Assembly (NCBI RefSeq): GCF_040096185.1
Contig: NZ_JBBMFF010000248.1
Location: forward strand, 17,618 to 81,617
From: JAZOXB01 sp040096185
GTDB lineage: Bacteria > Bacillota > Clostridia > Oscillospirales > Oscillospiraceae
Length of the DNA: 64,000 nucleotides
Reading direction: 5' to 3'
The notes under the pieces were generated by a model that was not told where the DNA came from, did not search any database, and saw nothing but the letters and a program-made list of their open reading frames with translations. Position numbers and translations under genes: made by a program. Each line of letters opens with the position of its first letter. Positions within the stretch are counted from its first letter, which is position 1. Positions 1 through 8,988 of this stretch are shown here, one piece after another.

Positions 1-358
1 CGACTTTCGTTGCATGATGATCTTGTAGGAATTTTTCAAGCTCAGCCAAACAATTAATGTCTCGAAAAGTATTAGAAACGCATTTCAAAGCTTCACTTGG
101 TAATACATTTCTCTCCCCTGAATTGCCTTCACAGCGGTGACAAGAAAGCCAGTGTAAAAGTGTCGGGGTAGTACAATTTTCTTTGTGCTCCGCAACACCA
201 ATTTCGAAGTAGTAGTCATTTCTATCCCACTGTGATCCTTGCACGTTAATACAGTAAATTATATCATTATTTCTTTTATACCAGTATTGGCCAACCTTTC
301 GAAATCCCTCTTTCTTAAGCGGACTCCGTATTGCCTCTATAAATTCATTCTTTGTCAT
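1..358 (-). CDS. DUF4304-like immunity protein, 3' end cut by window edge
   Basis: The frame opens at an ATG at 358 preceded by GAGGTG at a good distance and reads without a stop to the left edge, giving 119 visible residues. The N-terminus (MTKNEFIEAIRSPLKKEGF, then QYWYKR and an I-N-V-Q-x-S segment) resembles the DUF4304 family, many members of which sit beside polymorphic toxin genes. It starts 16 bases after the stop of the nuclease toxin tip on the same strand, the usual place for a cognate immunity gene. The toxin pairing is inferred from position; the family call rests on motif resemblance only. Confidence 0.6.
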   Translation of the reverse strand, partial: MTKNEFIEAIRSPLKKEGFRKVGQYWYKRNNDIIYCINVQGSQWDRNDYYFEIGVAEHKENCTTPTLLHWLSCHRCEGNSGERNVLPSEALKCVSNTFRDINCLAELEKFLQDHHATKV

Positions 359-374
359 AATTAACACCTCATCG

Positions 375-1124
375 TTAATCGTAAAGGACAAGCACACCAG
401 CCCAATCTTCTGCTCCGAGAATATTTAAATACCTATCCAACTGGGCCAACCCTCGACGAACAGCGCGAGGATTATTAGGCTTCAGTTCATATACAATACG
501 ATTTACATAGTCTATCCCATCAACACGTGCACCGTTTCCGATGACCTTCTCTTTTATAACGCCAGAGCCATAATCCCACTCTTTGTGCATTTGACGGCCT
601 CGCCTTGCAGCCGCTGTTTCGCCTCCACATTTGTTATGCACCAGCACCCCATTATCGGATACATAATAGGTATGATAGTCCTCGACTTGGAAATTATAAA
701 CTTTGACCGGGCTTTCGAGCAGCTCGTGCTGGATTTTTTCGACGACGACATACTCACCGTTGACAAGGACGAGAATGTCGCCCGCGCGGAGGTGCGCTGC
801 ATCCGTCCAGCCCTTGACCGGACAATAGAACGGGTGCGTCGGCGTGGCAACAATTTCCTTGTCGCCCACGAAAATGTGCGTCAGCTCGGTCGTCTCGTTG
901 ATATAGGTTTCGACGACCGGCTTGAGCGCAACGTCTCCGGTTTCTTCATCCCACGCCCAAACAAGATCTCCCGCTTTGATTTTCTCAATTGCAACATACC
1001 CTGTTGCTGTAGCAACCAGCGTTCCGGCGACAAAGCATGAGCCATATCTTAGATGGTTCGCATAGCCGCTCAGGCCGCCTTGTATTGCACCGGTGATTGC
1101 GCCGGTAAGAGCGCCGTCTCCCAT
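375..1124 (-). CDS. Orphan toxin tip: pretoxin Hint domain plus PD-(D/E)XK nuclease domain
   Basis: The 249-residue product has a glycine-rich linker (1-28), a Hint/intein-like autoprocessing domain (about 29-165) starting at CFVAGT and ending VLVHNKC, and a C-terminal domain of about 80 residues with D-G-I-D-Y followed by Y-E-L-K-P. That acidic/ExK arrangement fits restriction-endonuclease-fold (Tox-REase) toxins that cut DNA. There is no export or Rhs shell domain. Reading upstream of the ATG the frame stays open for 16 codons to a TAA near 1172, and those codons look like more linker, so this is a displaced C-terminal tip rather than a full toxin. The gene directly downstream is the probable immunity. 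The nuclease call is by motif. Confidence 0.7.
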   Translation of the reverse strand: MGDGALTGAITGAIQGGLSGYANHLRYGSCFVAGTLVATATGYVAIEKIKAGDLVWAWDEETGDVALKPVVETYINETTELTHIFVGDKEIVATPTHPFYCPVKGWTDAAHLRAGDILVLVNGEYVVVEKIQHELLESPVKVYNFQVEDYHTYYVSDNGVLVHNKCGGETAAARRGRQMHKEWDYGSGVIKEKVIGNGARVDGIDYVNRIVYELKPNNPRAVRRGLAQLDRYLNILGAEDWAGVLVLYD

Positions 1125-1168
1125 GCCCTCCAGTGCAGCCTGCCCGGCGCCTTTCCAGCTTCCGGTTA

Positions 1169-1405
1169 TTATTTAGATAATAATTCTGCTTTAATAAAGT
1201 GGGTTGAGAGTAACAAAATCAGCATCACCACCGCCCAAATCCAAGTGCGCTCGAATCCATTAGAAATACCAAACGAAGACAGTAATTGTTTATATTTGAC
1301 AGGCCCAATGATTTCATATACAACACCAAGCACCCCGCAGAGCAGCGTACCGCAAAACGACAAAATGTGCACGATTTGGACACCTGTTTTGATTACGTCT
1401 TTCAT
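1169..1405 (-). CDS. Small membrane protein, candidate immunity gene
   Basis: A 78-residue product starting at the ATG at 1405, with AGGGGAT upstream, has two hydrophobic segments (about 8-36 and 54-70). The same frame is open up to 1672, overlapping the end of the next gene by 29 bases, so a longer 167-residue form is possible; the extra part has no recognisable domain and no clear ribosome site. It lies between an Rhs tip with its apparent partner and the orphan nuclease tip, where small membrane immunity proteins are common. No family was recognised. Confidence 0.4.
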   Translation of the reverse strand: MKDVIKTGVQIVHILSFCGTLLCGVLGVVYEIIGPVKYKQLLSSFGISNGFERTWIWAVVMLILLLSTHFIKAELLSK

Positions 1406-1643
1406 TTGAGTTGATATCCCCTTGATTTTGCTCTTTCCACTTTTTATTCGGTAGCTGACAGCACACTTGCCACCAAGTGAGGAAGTTCCAAAAGATTTTG
1501 AGCTATTAGTTGTGAATGCAAGCAAAGCATGGCTGCAAGGCATTATACCGCACACTGCATCTTTTGTAAAATGATAAGGCAGCGATTGTGTCGCAGATGC
1601 CTTGCAGCCGGCCAATGTTAAATAAATATTGTTTAATTTTCTG

Positions 1644-2177
1644 CTAGGCAGATAGGAAAGAGTTGGAGTCAATAATACCTAGGGCAGCCATTTTTGAAAG
1701 AAACTCTTGCTTTTTAACAGGATATACATTTGGAGCATCTTTCATTATTGACTCCTCATAAAAGTTAATAAATGTAAATGAATACGGATGGAATACAATG
1801 CAGTACATAAGAGGCGAAATATGCTTCGGTTTTTTAAACCTGCGTGGAGAAAGTATTACGGTGCCCTTATACTGTAGGCGCAGGCCCAGCTGATTTTGAT
1901 ATGATTCGTAATATATTGACATGGAATCCCAGGGATAAAATTTGATTTTGTGAAATAATGAGATAGTTACACCGCTTGGACCTATTGCAATTTTACGAAA
2001 AACAGCAATATACCACCTTATGCAGAAGATGGATCCTATAATCCAAACAAGCAGCCCCATGCAGACTGCGCTGGTTAGGCCATTGTTCTCAGAAACAAAA
2101 AGTCCCCCGATGAGTGATAACAGTATATAGGAAAATATAATAAAAACTATATTCCCTTTGTCGGATTTTATTATCAT
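1644..2177 (-). CDS. Two-TM protein with PH-like cytoplasmic region, candidate Rhs immunity
   Basis: The product has 177 residues. Residues about 9-62 form two transmembrane segments, followed by a strand-rich domain beginning IAIGPSGVTISLF and containing KFYPWDSMSIYYE, which resembles bacterial PH-like or YcxB-like membrane proteins. It starts 10 bases after the stop of the Rhs fragment on the same strand, preceded by GGTGA. That spacing suggests co-expression and an immunity role, which is inference. Codon use is AT-rich, unlike the housekeeping operon that begins at 3285. Confidence 0.6.
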   Translation of the reverse strand: MIIKSDKGNIVFIIFSYILLSLIGGLFVSENNGLTSAVCMGLLVWIIGSIFCIRWYIAVFRKIAIGPSGVTISLFHKIKFYPWDSMSIYYESYQNQLGLRLQYKGTVILSPRRFKKPKHISPLMYCIVFHPYSFTFINFYEESIMKDAPNVYPVKKQEFLSKMAALGIIDSNSFLSA

Positions 2178-2187
2178 GTATTCACCG

Positions 2188-3264
2188 TCAGTACAAGCAC
2201 ATGGTATACCCTGTACGTTTGTTTCCGCGTTTTTGCGTGTTACGAGAACGAGTCGTACTGGTTGTTTGTGTGCCTGATGCTTTCCTTTCTCCAGCCTTCA
2301 CAGATACGGCCTTGTTTGTTGTTGCAGCTATGCAATTATACCCTGTTCCGAATACTAAGTCTGCACTTGCAGTTGCTGCAATGCGTAAAGCAGACTCAGT
2401 CCCGAGATTTGCCAAATTTCCAATGCTTGCCGTGGTTGCAGTAGCGGATACTGCGAAGCATAGCGCAGCCTCACCAGCAGTAGCTCCATTTTTAACCGCC
2501 GTATATGCAGAGTATGCGCCCGAAATTCCACCTGCAATAAAAGGCCCAGCGCCCGGAATTGCATTTACTGCTCCTATTGCAGCCGATACAAGTGCATCGG
2601 TAAGAGTATATTCTTGGCCTGTTGCTTTGGCTGCAATATATGTTGTAGCAACATTAACAGCTGCACTTACCACAGCGCTGACCAGTGTTAATAGGCCAAA
2701 CTCCCCGGTATGATCGGCTTGAATAACTGGGCTATTATTGCAATATGCAAACATATTATAGCCAATAATTCCTTGGCCTGTGCTGGAGTAGCTGTCGGCG
2801 TTGATGAACCGATGTGTTACCGGGTCGTAATATCTGCTTTGGAGGTAATAGAACCCTGTCTCGGTGTCGTAGTAGTACCCACGGTAGCGCAGAGGGTTGA
2901 TTTCTGCCTTGGAGCCGGAGCTTGAAAGGATTTTGCCCCATGCGTCATAGGCATAGGAAGCCACAGACGTGCCGCCGCCATCGACCAACTTGACCACATC
3001 GCCTTGCAGGTTCAAGACATAATAGGTGGTAAAGCTGCTGCCGTTGTTGGTGGAATAATTCAGGGCGAACGGCAGCCCCTGATTATCATAGATGAAATCC
3101 ATAATCGTTGCGCTGCTGCCGCTGCCGATCGTCTCCCGGAATATCGTATCTGTAAGCATTATAGCATATTTCGCATTTTGACGCAACTGGCCGCACGATG
3201 CGGCGGGAAAACATGCATTGATTTCCGAAAAGTGATGTGCTATACTATTTAATATAGAAATCAA
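2188..3264 (-). pseudogene. Rhs repeat-associated core fragment with C-terminal tip, 5' truncated
   Basis: The 358-codon frame contains the end of an Rhs/YD-repeat shell: residues about 65-185 include YAYDAWGK, LRYRGYYYD, YLQSRYYDP, RFINADS and the closing core motif. It is followed by a glycine/alanine-rich, partly hydrophobic tip and an Arg/Lys/Thr-rich tail without a recognised toxin fold. Full Rhs proteins are usually well over 1000 residues. Here homology starts only near residue 45, and the first 40 codons run antisense through the promoter of the next gene. The gene is therefore cut off at its 5' end near 3150 and probably not expressed as a functional toxin. Confidence 0.7.
3218..3246 (+). 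promoter_or_regulatory. Sigma-A type promoter of the trmH-dprA-topA operon
   Basis: TTGATT (3218-3223) and TATACT (3241-3246) are separated by 17 bases, and the -10 is preceded by TGC, an extended -10. It lies 39 bases before the first ATG and directly abuts the broken end of the Rhs fragment. Confidence 0.75.
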
Positions 3265-3284
3265 ACCAGAGGAGGGTCTCCCGA

Positions 3285-4031
3285 ATGGAGCGTATCACAA
3301 GCAGTCACAATCCGCTCGTGCAGCACATGCGGAAGCTGCAGACCTCGCGCGCCTATCGCGAGAGCTGCGGCGAATTCGTGGCGGACGGCTGGAAGCTTCT
3401 GGAGGAGGCGCTCAAGTGGTATCCCGAGGTGACGGCCGTTCTGACGAGCGAGCCGGAGCGCTGCCCGGCACTCCCATCGTCGGCACGTCTGGTCGAGGTC
3501 CCTGCGTCATTGATGCAGAGCGTTTCGAGTATGCGCACGCCGCAGGGCGTTTTATTCTCCCTGCGCCTGCCGCAGGAGGGCGCGCTCCGGGTGCAGCCCG
3601 GCATGCTCCTGCTCGACCGCATCCAGGACCCCGGAAACCTCGGCACGATCCTGCGCACGGCCGACGCCTTCGACCTGCCGGTCCTGCTGACGAACGGCTG
3701 CGCCGATCCGTTTTCCGAAAAGACGGTGCGCGCCTCCATGGGCGCGGTGTTCCGCCGTCCGCCGCAGAGCGCACCGATGGAGGACGTGCTCAGAGCCTGT
3801 CATGCCGCTGGGATCCCCATTGCGGCGACGGCGCTGTCCGACACGGCGTGCGATCTGCGCGAGGTCGATCTGATGCGCCATCTTGTCGTCATCGGCAGCG
3901 AGGGGCAGGGCATTTGCCCGGAGCTGCTCGCCGCCTCGGACCGGCAGATCATCATTCCCATGCAGCCGCGCTGCGAGTCGCTCAATGCGGCCGTCGCGGC
4001 GGCGATCGTGCTGTGGCAGATGCGGCCGTAG
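3285..4031 (+). CDS. TrmH/SpoU-family RNA 2'-O-methyltransferase
   Basis: The 248-residue protein is a SPOUT methyltransferase that methylates ribose 2'-OH groups of rRNA or tRNA using S-adenosylmethionine. The three family motifs are visible: DPGNLGTILRTADAF (about 107-121), VIGSEGQG (about 203-210) and IPMQPRCESLN near the C-terminus. The first ~95 residues form the usual substrate-binding N-terminal domain (ITSSHNPLVQHMRKL). The start has a strong GAGGAGGG ribosome site. It is the first gene of a six-gene operon, 30 bases before dprA. RlmB-like activity is possible, but the exact target nucleotide cannot be told from sequence. Confidence 0.88.
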   Translation: MERITSSHNPLVQHMRKLQTSRAYRESCGEFVADGWKLLEEALKWYPEVTAVLTSEPERCPALPSSARLVEVPASLMQSVSSMRTPQGVLFSLRLPQEGALRVQPGMLLLDRIQDPGNLGTILRTADAFDLPVLLTNGCADPFSEKTVRASMGAVFRRPPQSAPMEDVLRACHAAGIPIAATALSDTACDLREVDLMRHLVVIGSEGQGICPELLAASDRQIIIPMQPRCESLNAAVAAAIVLWQMRP

Positions 4032-4061
4032 CGCGGGAGAACACGGAAGGAGGGCGCGCAG

Positions 4062-5327
4062 ATGCAGAAGCACTGGGTTTGGCTTGCAACGCGAAGCGGC
4101 ATCGGGGTCCGGGGCCGCGCGGAGCTGCTGCGCCGGTTCGGCACGGCAGAGCGCATTTATGCCATGGACCGGGACGCGCTGCAGGCAGAGGAAGGCCTGC
4201 GGCGGAGCTGGCTCGAGCCGCTGCTCGACAAAACGCTGGACGGCGCGGAGCGCATTCTGGCGCAGTGCGACCGTTTTGACATCCGCCTTCTGACCTATGC
4301 GGAGCCTGCCTATCCCGAGCGGCTGCGCAACATTGCAGACCCGCCTGCGCTTTTGTATTATCAGGGCCGTCTGCCGGATTTTGACCACGAGGCCGCGATC
4401 GCCGTTGTCGGCTCACGCCGGTGCAGCGCTTATGGCCTGCTGCACGCCAAGCAGTTCTCCCGCCTGATCGCCGCAAGCGGCGGGCTTGTGATGTCCGGCG
4501 GTGCGCGCGGCATCGATACCATGGCGCTGCAGAGCGCGATGGACCTGCCGGAGCCGGTCGTCTGTGTGCTGGCCTGCGGGCTCGACATCGCCTATCCGCC
4601 GGAAAACGGCCAGCTGTTCGCGCAGATCGCGTCGAGAGGCTGCCTCCTGAGCGAATACCCGCCGGGGACGAGCCCGATGCGCGGCAATTTCCCGGTGCGC
4701 AACCGTATTCTGAGCGGCCTTTCCGTTGGCGTTCTCGTGGTCGAGGCCTCGGCGCAGAGCGGTGCGCTCATCACGGCGCGGCTGGCGCTGGAGCAGGGCA
4801 GGGACGTATTTGCCATTCCCGGCAATCTCGGCGTCGCCTCGTGCGAGGGGACGAATCGCCTGCTGCGCGAGGGTGCGCTCATGCCCGAAAACGGCTGGGA
4901 GCTGCTGCAGGAATACACGCACCTGTTTCCGGGCAAGCTGGCGGACGGTCGCCGCCGCGAGGTGATGGAGCAGCGCTTTGGGTCGCATTACGCAGCGGCC
5001 GTCCCTGCGCAGCCCCTGCCGGAGAGACCGGCAAAACCGGCCCGCCCGGCAGCGCCTTCACCGGAAAAGTCCCCAGCCCTCGACAAAAAAGACATTGACA
5101 ATCCGCCTGCAAGGCCTTATAGTGACAGAAAGAAAGCACCGCCCGCCCTGTCCGGCGACGAAGCGGCGGTCTATGCCGCCCTGACGCCGGAGCCGATCCT
5201 TGCGGATCTTCTCACGGAGCATACGGGCCTTCCGCCGCAGCGCCTGCTTGCGGCCATGACCATGCTCCAGATCAAGGGGCTGGCCAAAAAGCTTCCCGGC
5301 AACCGCTATCAGCGCGCCGGAGGATAA
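4062..5327 (+). CDS. dprA: DNA processing protein DprA
   Basis: At 421 residues this is a three-part DprA. It has an N-terminal helical (SAM/HhH-like) region, a Rossmann-fold core with AIAVVGSRRCSAYG (about 111-124), SGGARGIDT and the NFPVRNRILSGLS segment, and a C-terminal winged-helix DprA_WH domain (about 365-421) after a proline-rich linker. DprA loads RecA onto incoming single-stranded DNA in transformation. Residues about 300-360 form a low-complexity Ala/Pro-rich linker. The gene sits directly upstream of topA, a common order in Firmicutes. Confidence 0.95.
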   Translation: MQKHWVWLATRSGIGVRGRAELLRRFGTAERIYAMDRDALQAEEGLRRSWLEPLLDKTLDGAERILAQCDRFDIRLLTYAEPAYPERLRNIADPPALLYYQGRLPDFDHEAAIAVVGSRRCSAYGLLHAKQFSRLIAASGGLVMSGGARGIDTMALQSAMDLPEPVVCVLACGLDIAYPPENGQLFAQIASRGCLLSEYPPGTSPMRGNFPVRNRILSGLSVGVLVVEASAQSGALITARLALEQGRDVFAIPGNLGVASCEGTNRLLREGALMPENGWELLQEYTHLFPGKLADGRRREVMEQRFGSHYAAAVPAQPLPERPAKPARPAAPSPEKSPALDKKDIDNPPARPYSDRKKAPPALSGDEAAVYAALTPEPILADLLTEHTGLPPQRLLAAMTMLQIKGLAKKLPGNRYQRAGG

Positions 5328-5349
5328 TGGATATATGGAGGTTCCCTTC

Positions 5350-7683
5350 ATGACAAAGGGATCGAATCTGGTGATCGTCGAGTCACCGTCTAAAGCAAAG
5401 ACCATTGGAAAATATCTCGGCCCGGATTATCGCGTCGAGGCCTGTATGGGCCACCTGCGCGACCTGCCCAAGAGCAAGATGGGCGTCGATCTGGAGCACG
5501 ATTTTGAACCGGACTATCAGCCACTGGCCAGCAAGGCCGCGATCATCTCTGAGCTGCGCAGCGCATCCAAGGCTGCAAAGCACATCTATCTTGCAACTGA
5601 CCCTGACCGCGAGGGAGAGGCGATCTCATGGCATCTGAAGGAGCTGCTGGAGCTGCCGGACGACAAGACGGAGCGCGTGACGTTCAACGAGATCACGAAA
5701 AACGTCGTAACGCGCAGCATTCAGGAGCCGCGCAGCATCGATTATAATCTGGTGGACGCCCAGCAGGCCCGCCGGATCCTTGACCGTATCGTCGGCTACC
5801 AGCTCAGCCCGCTGCTGTGGAAGAAGATCCGCCGCGGCCTGTCCGCCGGGCGCGTGCAGTCTGTTGCCACGCGTCTTGTCGTGGAGCGCGAGCAGGAGAT
5901 CGAGGCCTTCGTGCCGAAGGAATACTGGACGATCGACGTGCTGCTGCGCTGCCTGAACAAGCCGGGCAGCTTCACGGCGCACTATTACGGCGAGGAAAAG
6001 AAGCGCGAGCTGCACAGCGAGGCCGAGGCCGACGAGGTCCTGCGCGACATCGCCGGGCAGGAATTCACCATTGCGGGCATCAAGCGCACGGAAAAGCGCC
6101 GCTCGCCGACGCCGCCGTTCATCACCTCCACGCTGCAGCAGGAGGCCTCCCGCAAGCTCAATATGACGCCGCGCCGCACGATGGCCGTTGCGCAGCAGCT
6201 CTATGAGGGCGTCGACATCAGCGGCGAGGGCACCGTCGGCCTCATCACCTATATGCGTACCGACTCCCTGCGCCTGTCCGAGGAGGCGCTGGCCGCCGCG
6301 CGTGATTTTATCACCGATCGCTATGGCCCGGCCTACTATCCCGGCCAGCCCCGCCATTTCCGCAAGAAGGAGGGCGCGCAGGACGCGCATGAGGCCATTC
6401 GCCCCAGCAACGTCCGGCTCGACCCCGAGAGCATTCAGGCAGACCTGACGCGTGAGCAGTACCGGCTGTACAAGCTGATCTGGAGCCGCTTTGTCGCCTG
6501 CCAGATGTCCGACGCGCGCTATGACGCCGTGCAGATCGACGCACGCTGTGCGGGCCATGCCTTCCGCGCCAGCGACCAGATCCTGAAATTCTCCGGCTTT
6601 ACCGCCGTGTATGAAGAGGGCCGCGACGACGAGGCCGAGGAGCGCTCCTCCTCGCTGCCCGATCTCGACGGCTCCGAGCGCCTGACTGCCGACAAGCAGG
6701 AAAAGGCCCAGCATTTCACCCAGCCGCCCGCGCGCTACACCGAGGCGACGCTTGTCAAGGCGATGGAGGAGCGCGGCGTGGGCCGCCCGTCGACCTATGC
6801 GTCGATCGTCGCGACGATCCAGGACCGCGAGTACGTCATCAAGAAGGACAAGCGCCTCTGGCCGACACCGCTCGGCCGCGTTGTGACCGAGCTGATGATC
6901 GAGCGCTTCCGCGACATCATCGATGTCGAGTTCACGGCGAATATGGAGCACCAGCTCGATGAGGTCGAGGCCGGAAAGGTCGGCTGGAAGACCGTCCTGC
7001 GCGATTTCTATCAGGATTTCCACCGCGAGATGGAGGATGCCGAGAAAGCTCTCGACGGTGTGCGCATCAAGGTGCCAGATGAAGAGACCGATGAGGTCTG
7101 CGAGCTGTGCGGGCGCAAAATGGTCATCAAGAGCGGCCGCTTTGGCCGGTTTTTGGCTTGCCCCGGCTTCCCGGAGTGCAAGAATACCAAGCCGCTCGTT
7201 GAGCGTATGCCGGGCCGCTGCCCGCGCTGCGGCAGTGGGATGCTCAAGCGCAAGTCAAAAAAGGGCTATGTCTACTACGCCTGCGAGCGCGGCGCGGAGT
7301 GCGGCTTTATGACGTGGGACGTGCCCACGGCGCAGGATTGCCCGAGCTGCGGGCAGACGATGTTCAAGAAATCCGGCCGCGGCCAGATGAAGCCGTTCTG
7401 CATCAACGAAAAGTGCCCGGACTTCCTGCCGGAGGACAAGCGCGGTTATAAGCGCCGCATGCCGAAGGCCACGACGGACACCGTTGAGAATGCCGAGGAG
7501 ATTGCCCCGGCCGCGGAGGAAGCGGAAAAGAAGCCTGCCAAAACGGCCAAAACGACGAAGACCGGGAAGACGGCCAAGGCCGCCAAGGCCGCCAAGGCCG
7601 CAAAAACTGCGAAGACCACGAAAAAAGCGGCGGAGAAAAAGCCTGCCGCACGCAAAAAGACAAAAACGGAGAGCGAAGCATGA
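5350..7683 (+). CDS. topA: DNA topoisomerase I (type IA)
   Basis: The enzyme relaxes negative supercoils by single-strand passage. The Toprim domain is at the N-terminus (VIVESPSKAKTIGKYLG), and the active-site tyrosine lies in GLITYMRTDS (about residue 300). Three C4-type zinc ribbons follow (CELCG, CPRCG, CPSCG), then a tail of about 50 residues made almost only of Lys, Ala, Thr and Pro. The chosen ATG at 5350 has GGAGGT seven bases upstream; an in-frame ATG at 5335 contains that ribosome site and is less likely. The 777-residue length fits. The basic tail probably adds DNA binding. The stop overlaps trmFO. Confidence 0.96.
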   Translation: MTKGSNLVIVESPSKAKTIGKYLGPDYRVEACMGHLRDLPKSKMGVDLEHDFEPDYQPLASKAAIISELRSASKAAKHIYLATDPDREGEAISWHLKELLELPDDKTERVTFNEITKNVVTRSIQEPRSIDYNLVDAQQARRILDRIVGYQLSPLLWKKIRRGLSAGRVQSVATRLVVEREQEIEAFVPKEYWTIDVLLRCLNKPGSFTAHYYGEEKKRELHSEAEADEVLRDIAGQEFTIAGIKRTEKRRSPTPPFITSTLQQEASRKLNMTPRRTMAVAQQLYEGVDISGEGTVGLITYMRTDSLRLSEEALAAARDFITDRYGPAYYPGQPRHFRKKEGAQDAHEAIRPSNVRLDPESIQADLTREQYRLYKLIWSRFVACQMSDARYDAVQIDARCAGHAFRASDQILKFSGFTAVYEEGRDDEAEERSSSLPDLDGSERLTADKQEKAQHFTQPPARYTEATLVKAMEERGVGRPSTYASIVATIQDREYVIKKDKRLWPTPLGRVVTELMIERFRDIIDVEFTANMEHQLDEVEAGKVGWKTVLRDFYQDFHREMEDAEKALDGVRIKVPDEETDEVCELCGRKMVIKSGRFGRFLACPGFPECKNTKPLVERMPGRCPRCGSGMLKRKSKKGYVYYACERGAECGFMTWDVPTAQDCPSCGQTMFKKSGRGQMKPFCINEKCPDFLPEDKRGYKRRMPKATTDTVENAEEIAPAAEEAEKKPAKTAKTTKTGKTAKAAKAAKAAKTAKTTKKAAEKKPAARKKTKTESEA

Positions 7684-8978
7684 CCGAAGTACGCGTGATC
7701 GGCGCGGGACTTGCGGGCAGTGAGGCCGCATGGCAGCTTGCCGAGCGCGGCTTTGCCGTCCGCCTGTCCGAGATGAAGCCGGTAAAAATGACCCCTGCGC
7801 ACCACTGCGCAGATTTTGCGGAGCTTGTCTGCTCCAACTCCCTGCGCGGCGACCGGCTGGAAAATGCCGTCGGCCTGCTCAAGGAGGAGCTGCGGCGGCT
7901 CGGGAGCCTCATCCTGCAGTGCGCCGACGCCACACGCGTCGAGGCGGGCGGCTGCCTTGCCGTCGACCGCTACGGCTTTTCCGGTATGGTGACAGAGCGC
8001 ATCCGCAGCCACCCGAATATCACGGTCATCTCCGAGGAGGTGACCGAGGTCCCGGCGGGGCCGGTCATCATCGCGACGGGCCCCCTGACGTCCGACGCCA
8101 TGAGCGAGGCCATCGGCCGCTATTTCGGCCAGACGGATTATCTGCATTTCTTTGACGCGGCTGCGCCGCTCGTCACGCTGGAGTCCATCGATATGACGAA
8201 GGCGTGGTACGCCTCCCGCTATGACCGCGGGAGCGCGGATTACATCAACTGCGCCATGACGCGCGAGGAATATCAGGCCTTCGTCCGGGAGCTGGCCGCC
8301 GCCGAGGAAGCGGAGGTGCACGGCTTTGAGGACAAAAACGTCTTTGAGGGCTGCATGCCGGTCGAGGTCATGGCCCGCCGTGGCGAGGACACGCTGCGCT
8401 ACGGCCCCCTGAAGCCCGTCGGCCTGCGGGACCCGGCAACGGGCCGCGAGCCCTATGCTGTCGTTCAGCTCCGGCGCGACAATGCGGCTGGAAACATCTA
8501 CAATCTCGTCGGGTTCCAGACGCACCTGCGCTTCCCGGAGCAGAAGCGCGTGTTCTCCATGATCCCGGCGCTGCACGATGCGGAATTCGTCCGCTACGGC
8601 GTGATGCACCGCAACACGTTTCTGAATTCACCGAAGCTGCTCGACGCGTGCTACGCAGACCGGCGCGACCCCATGGTCGCCTTTGCCGGGCAGATGACGG
8701 GCGTGGAGGGCTATGTCGAATCGTGCGCCTCCGGCTATCTTGCCGCCGTCAGCATGGCGGCGCGGCTGGAGGAAAGGCCCGTGCCGGACTTCGGCACCGT
8801 GACGGCCATCGGCGCGCTGGCGCACTATGTCAGCGACAGCACCGTGGCATCGTTCCAGCCGATGAATGTGAATTTCGGCATCATCGCCCCGCTCGAGCAG
8901 CGGGTGCGTGGAAAAGCAAACAAGAATCTGGCCATTGCCAACCGGTCGCTTGCGCACCTGGAGGCCATGGAGAAATGA
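7680..8978 (+). CDS. trmFO: Folate-dependent tRNA (uracil-54-C5)-methyltransferase TrmFO
   Basis: TrmFO makes ribothymidine at position 54 of tRNA using methylenetetrahydrofolate and FAD. The 432-residue protein starts with the FAD-binding motif VIGAGLAGSEAA and contains the family signatures HHCADFAELVCSNSLRGD (about 41-58) and, near the end, QPMNVNFGII. Its ATG overlaps the topA stop in ATGA, indicating translational coupling. It uses the same one-carbon donor that the glycine cleavage operon at 30.4 kb generates. Confidence 0.95.
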   Translation: MTEVRVIGAGLAGSEAAWQLAERGFAVRLSEMKPVKMTPAHHCADFAELVCSNSLRGDRLENAVGLLKEELRRLGSLILQCADATRVEAGGCLAVDRYGFSGMVTERIRSHPNITVISEEVTEVPAGPVIIATGPLTSDAMSEAIGRYFGQTDYLHFFDAAAPLVTLESIDMTKAWYASRYDRGSADYINCAMTREEYQAFVRELAAAEEAEVHGFEDKNVFEGCMPVEVMARRGEDTLRYGPLKPVGLRDPATGREPYAVVQLRRDNAAGNIYNLVGFQTHLRFPEQKRVFSMIPALHDAEFVRYGVMHRNTFLNSPKLLDACYADRRDPMVAFAGQMTGVEGYVESCASGYLAAVSMAARLEERPVPDFGTVTAIGALAHYVSDSTVASFQPMNVNFGIIAPLEQRVRGKANKNLAIANRSLAHLEAMEK

Positions 8979-8988
8979 GGGAACAGGC

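Noticed and set aside
5335..5349. topA start five codons upstream
   Set aside because: That ATG forms part of the ribosome site GGAGGT used by the ATG at 5350.
7530..7680. Lys/Ala repeat at the end of topA as a tandem-repeat element
   Set aside because: It is in frame and of a kind common in basic tails of GC-rich topoisomerases; it needs no separate explanation.
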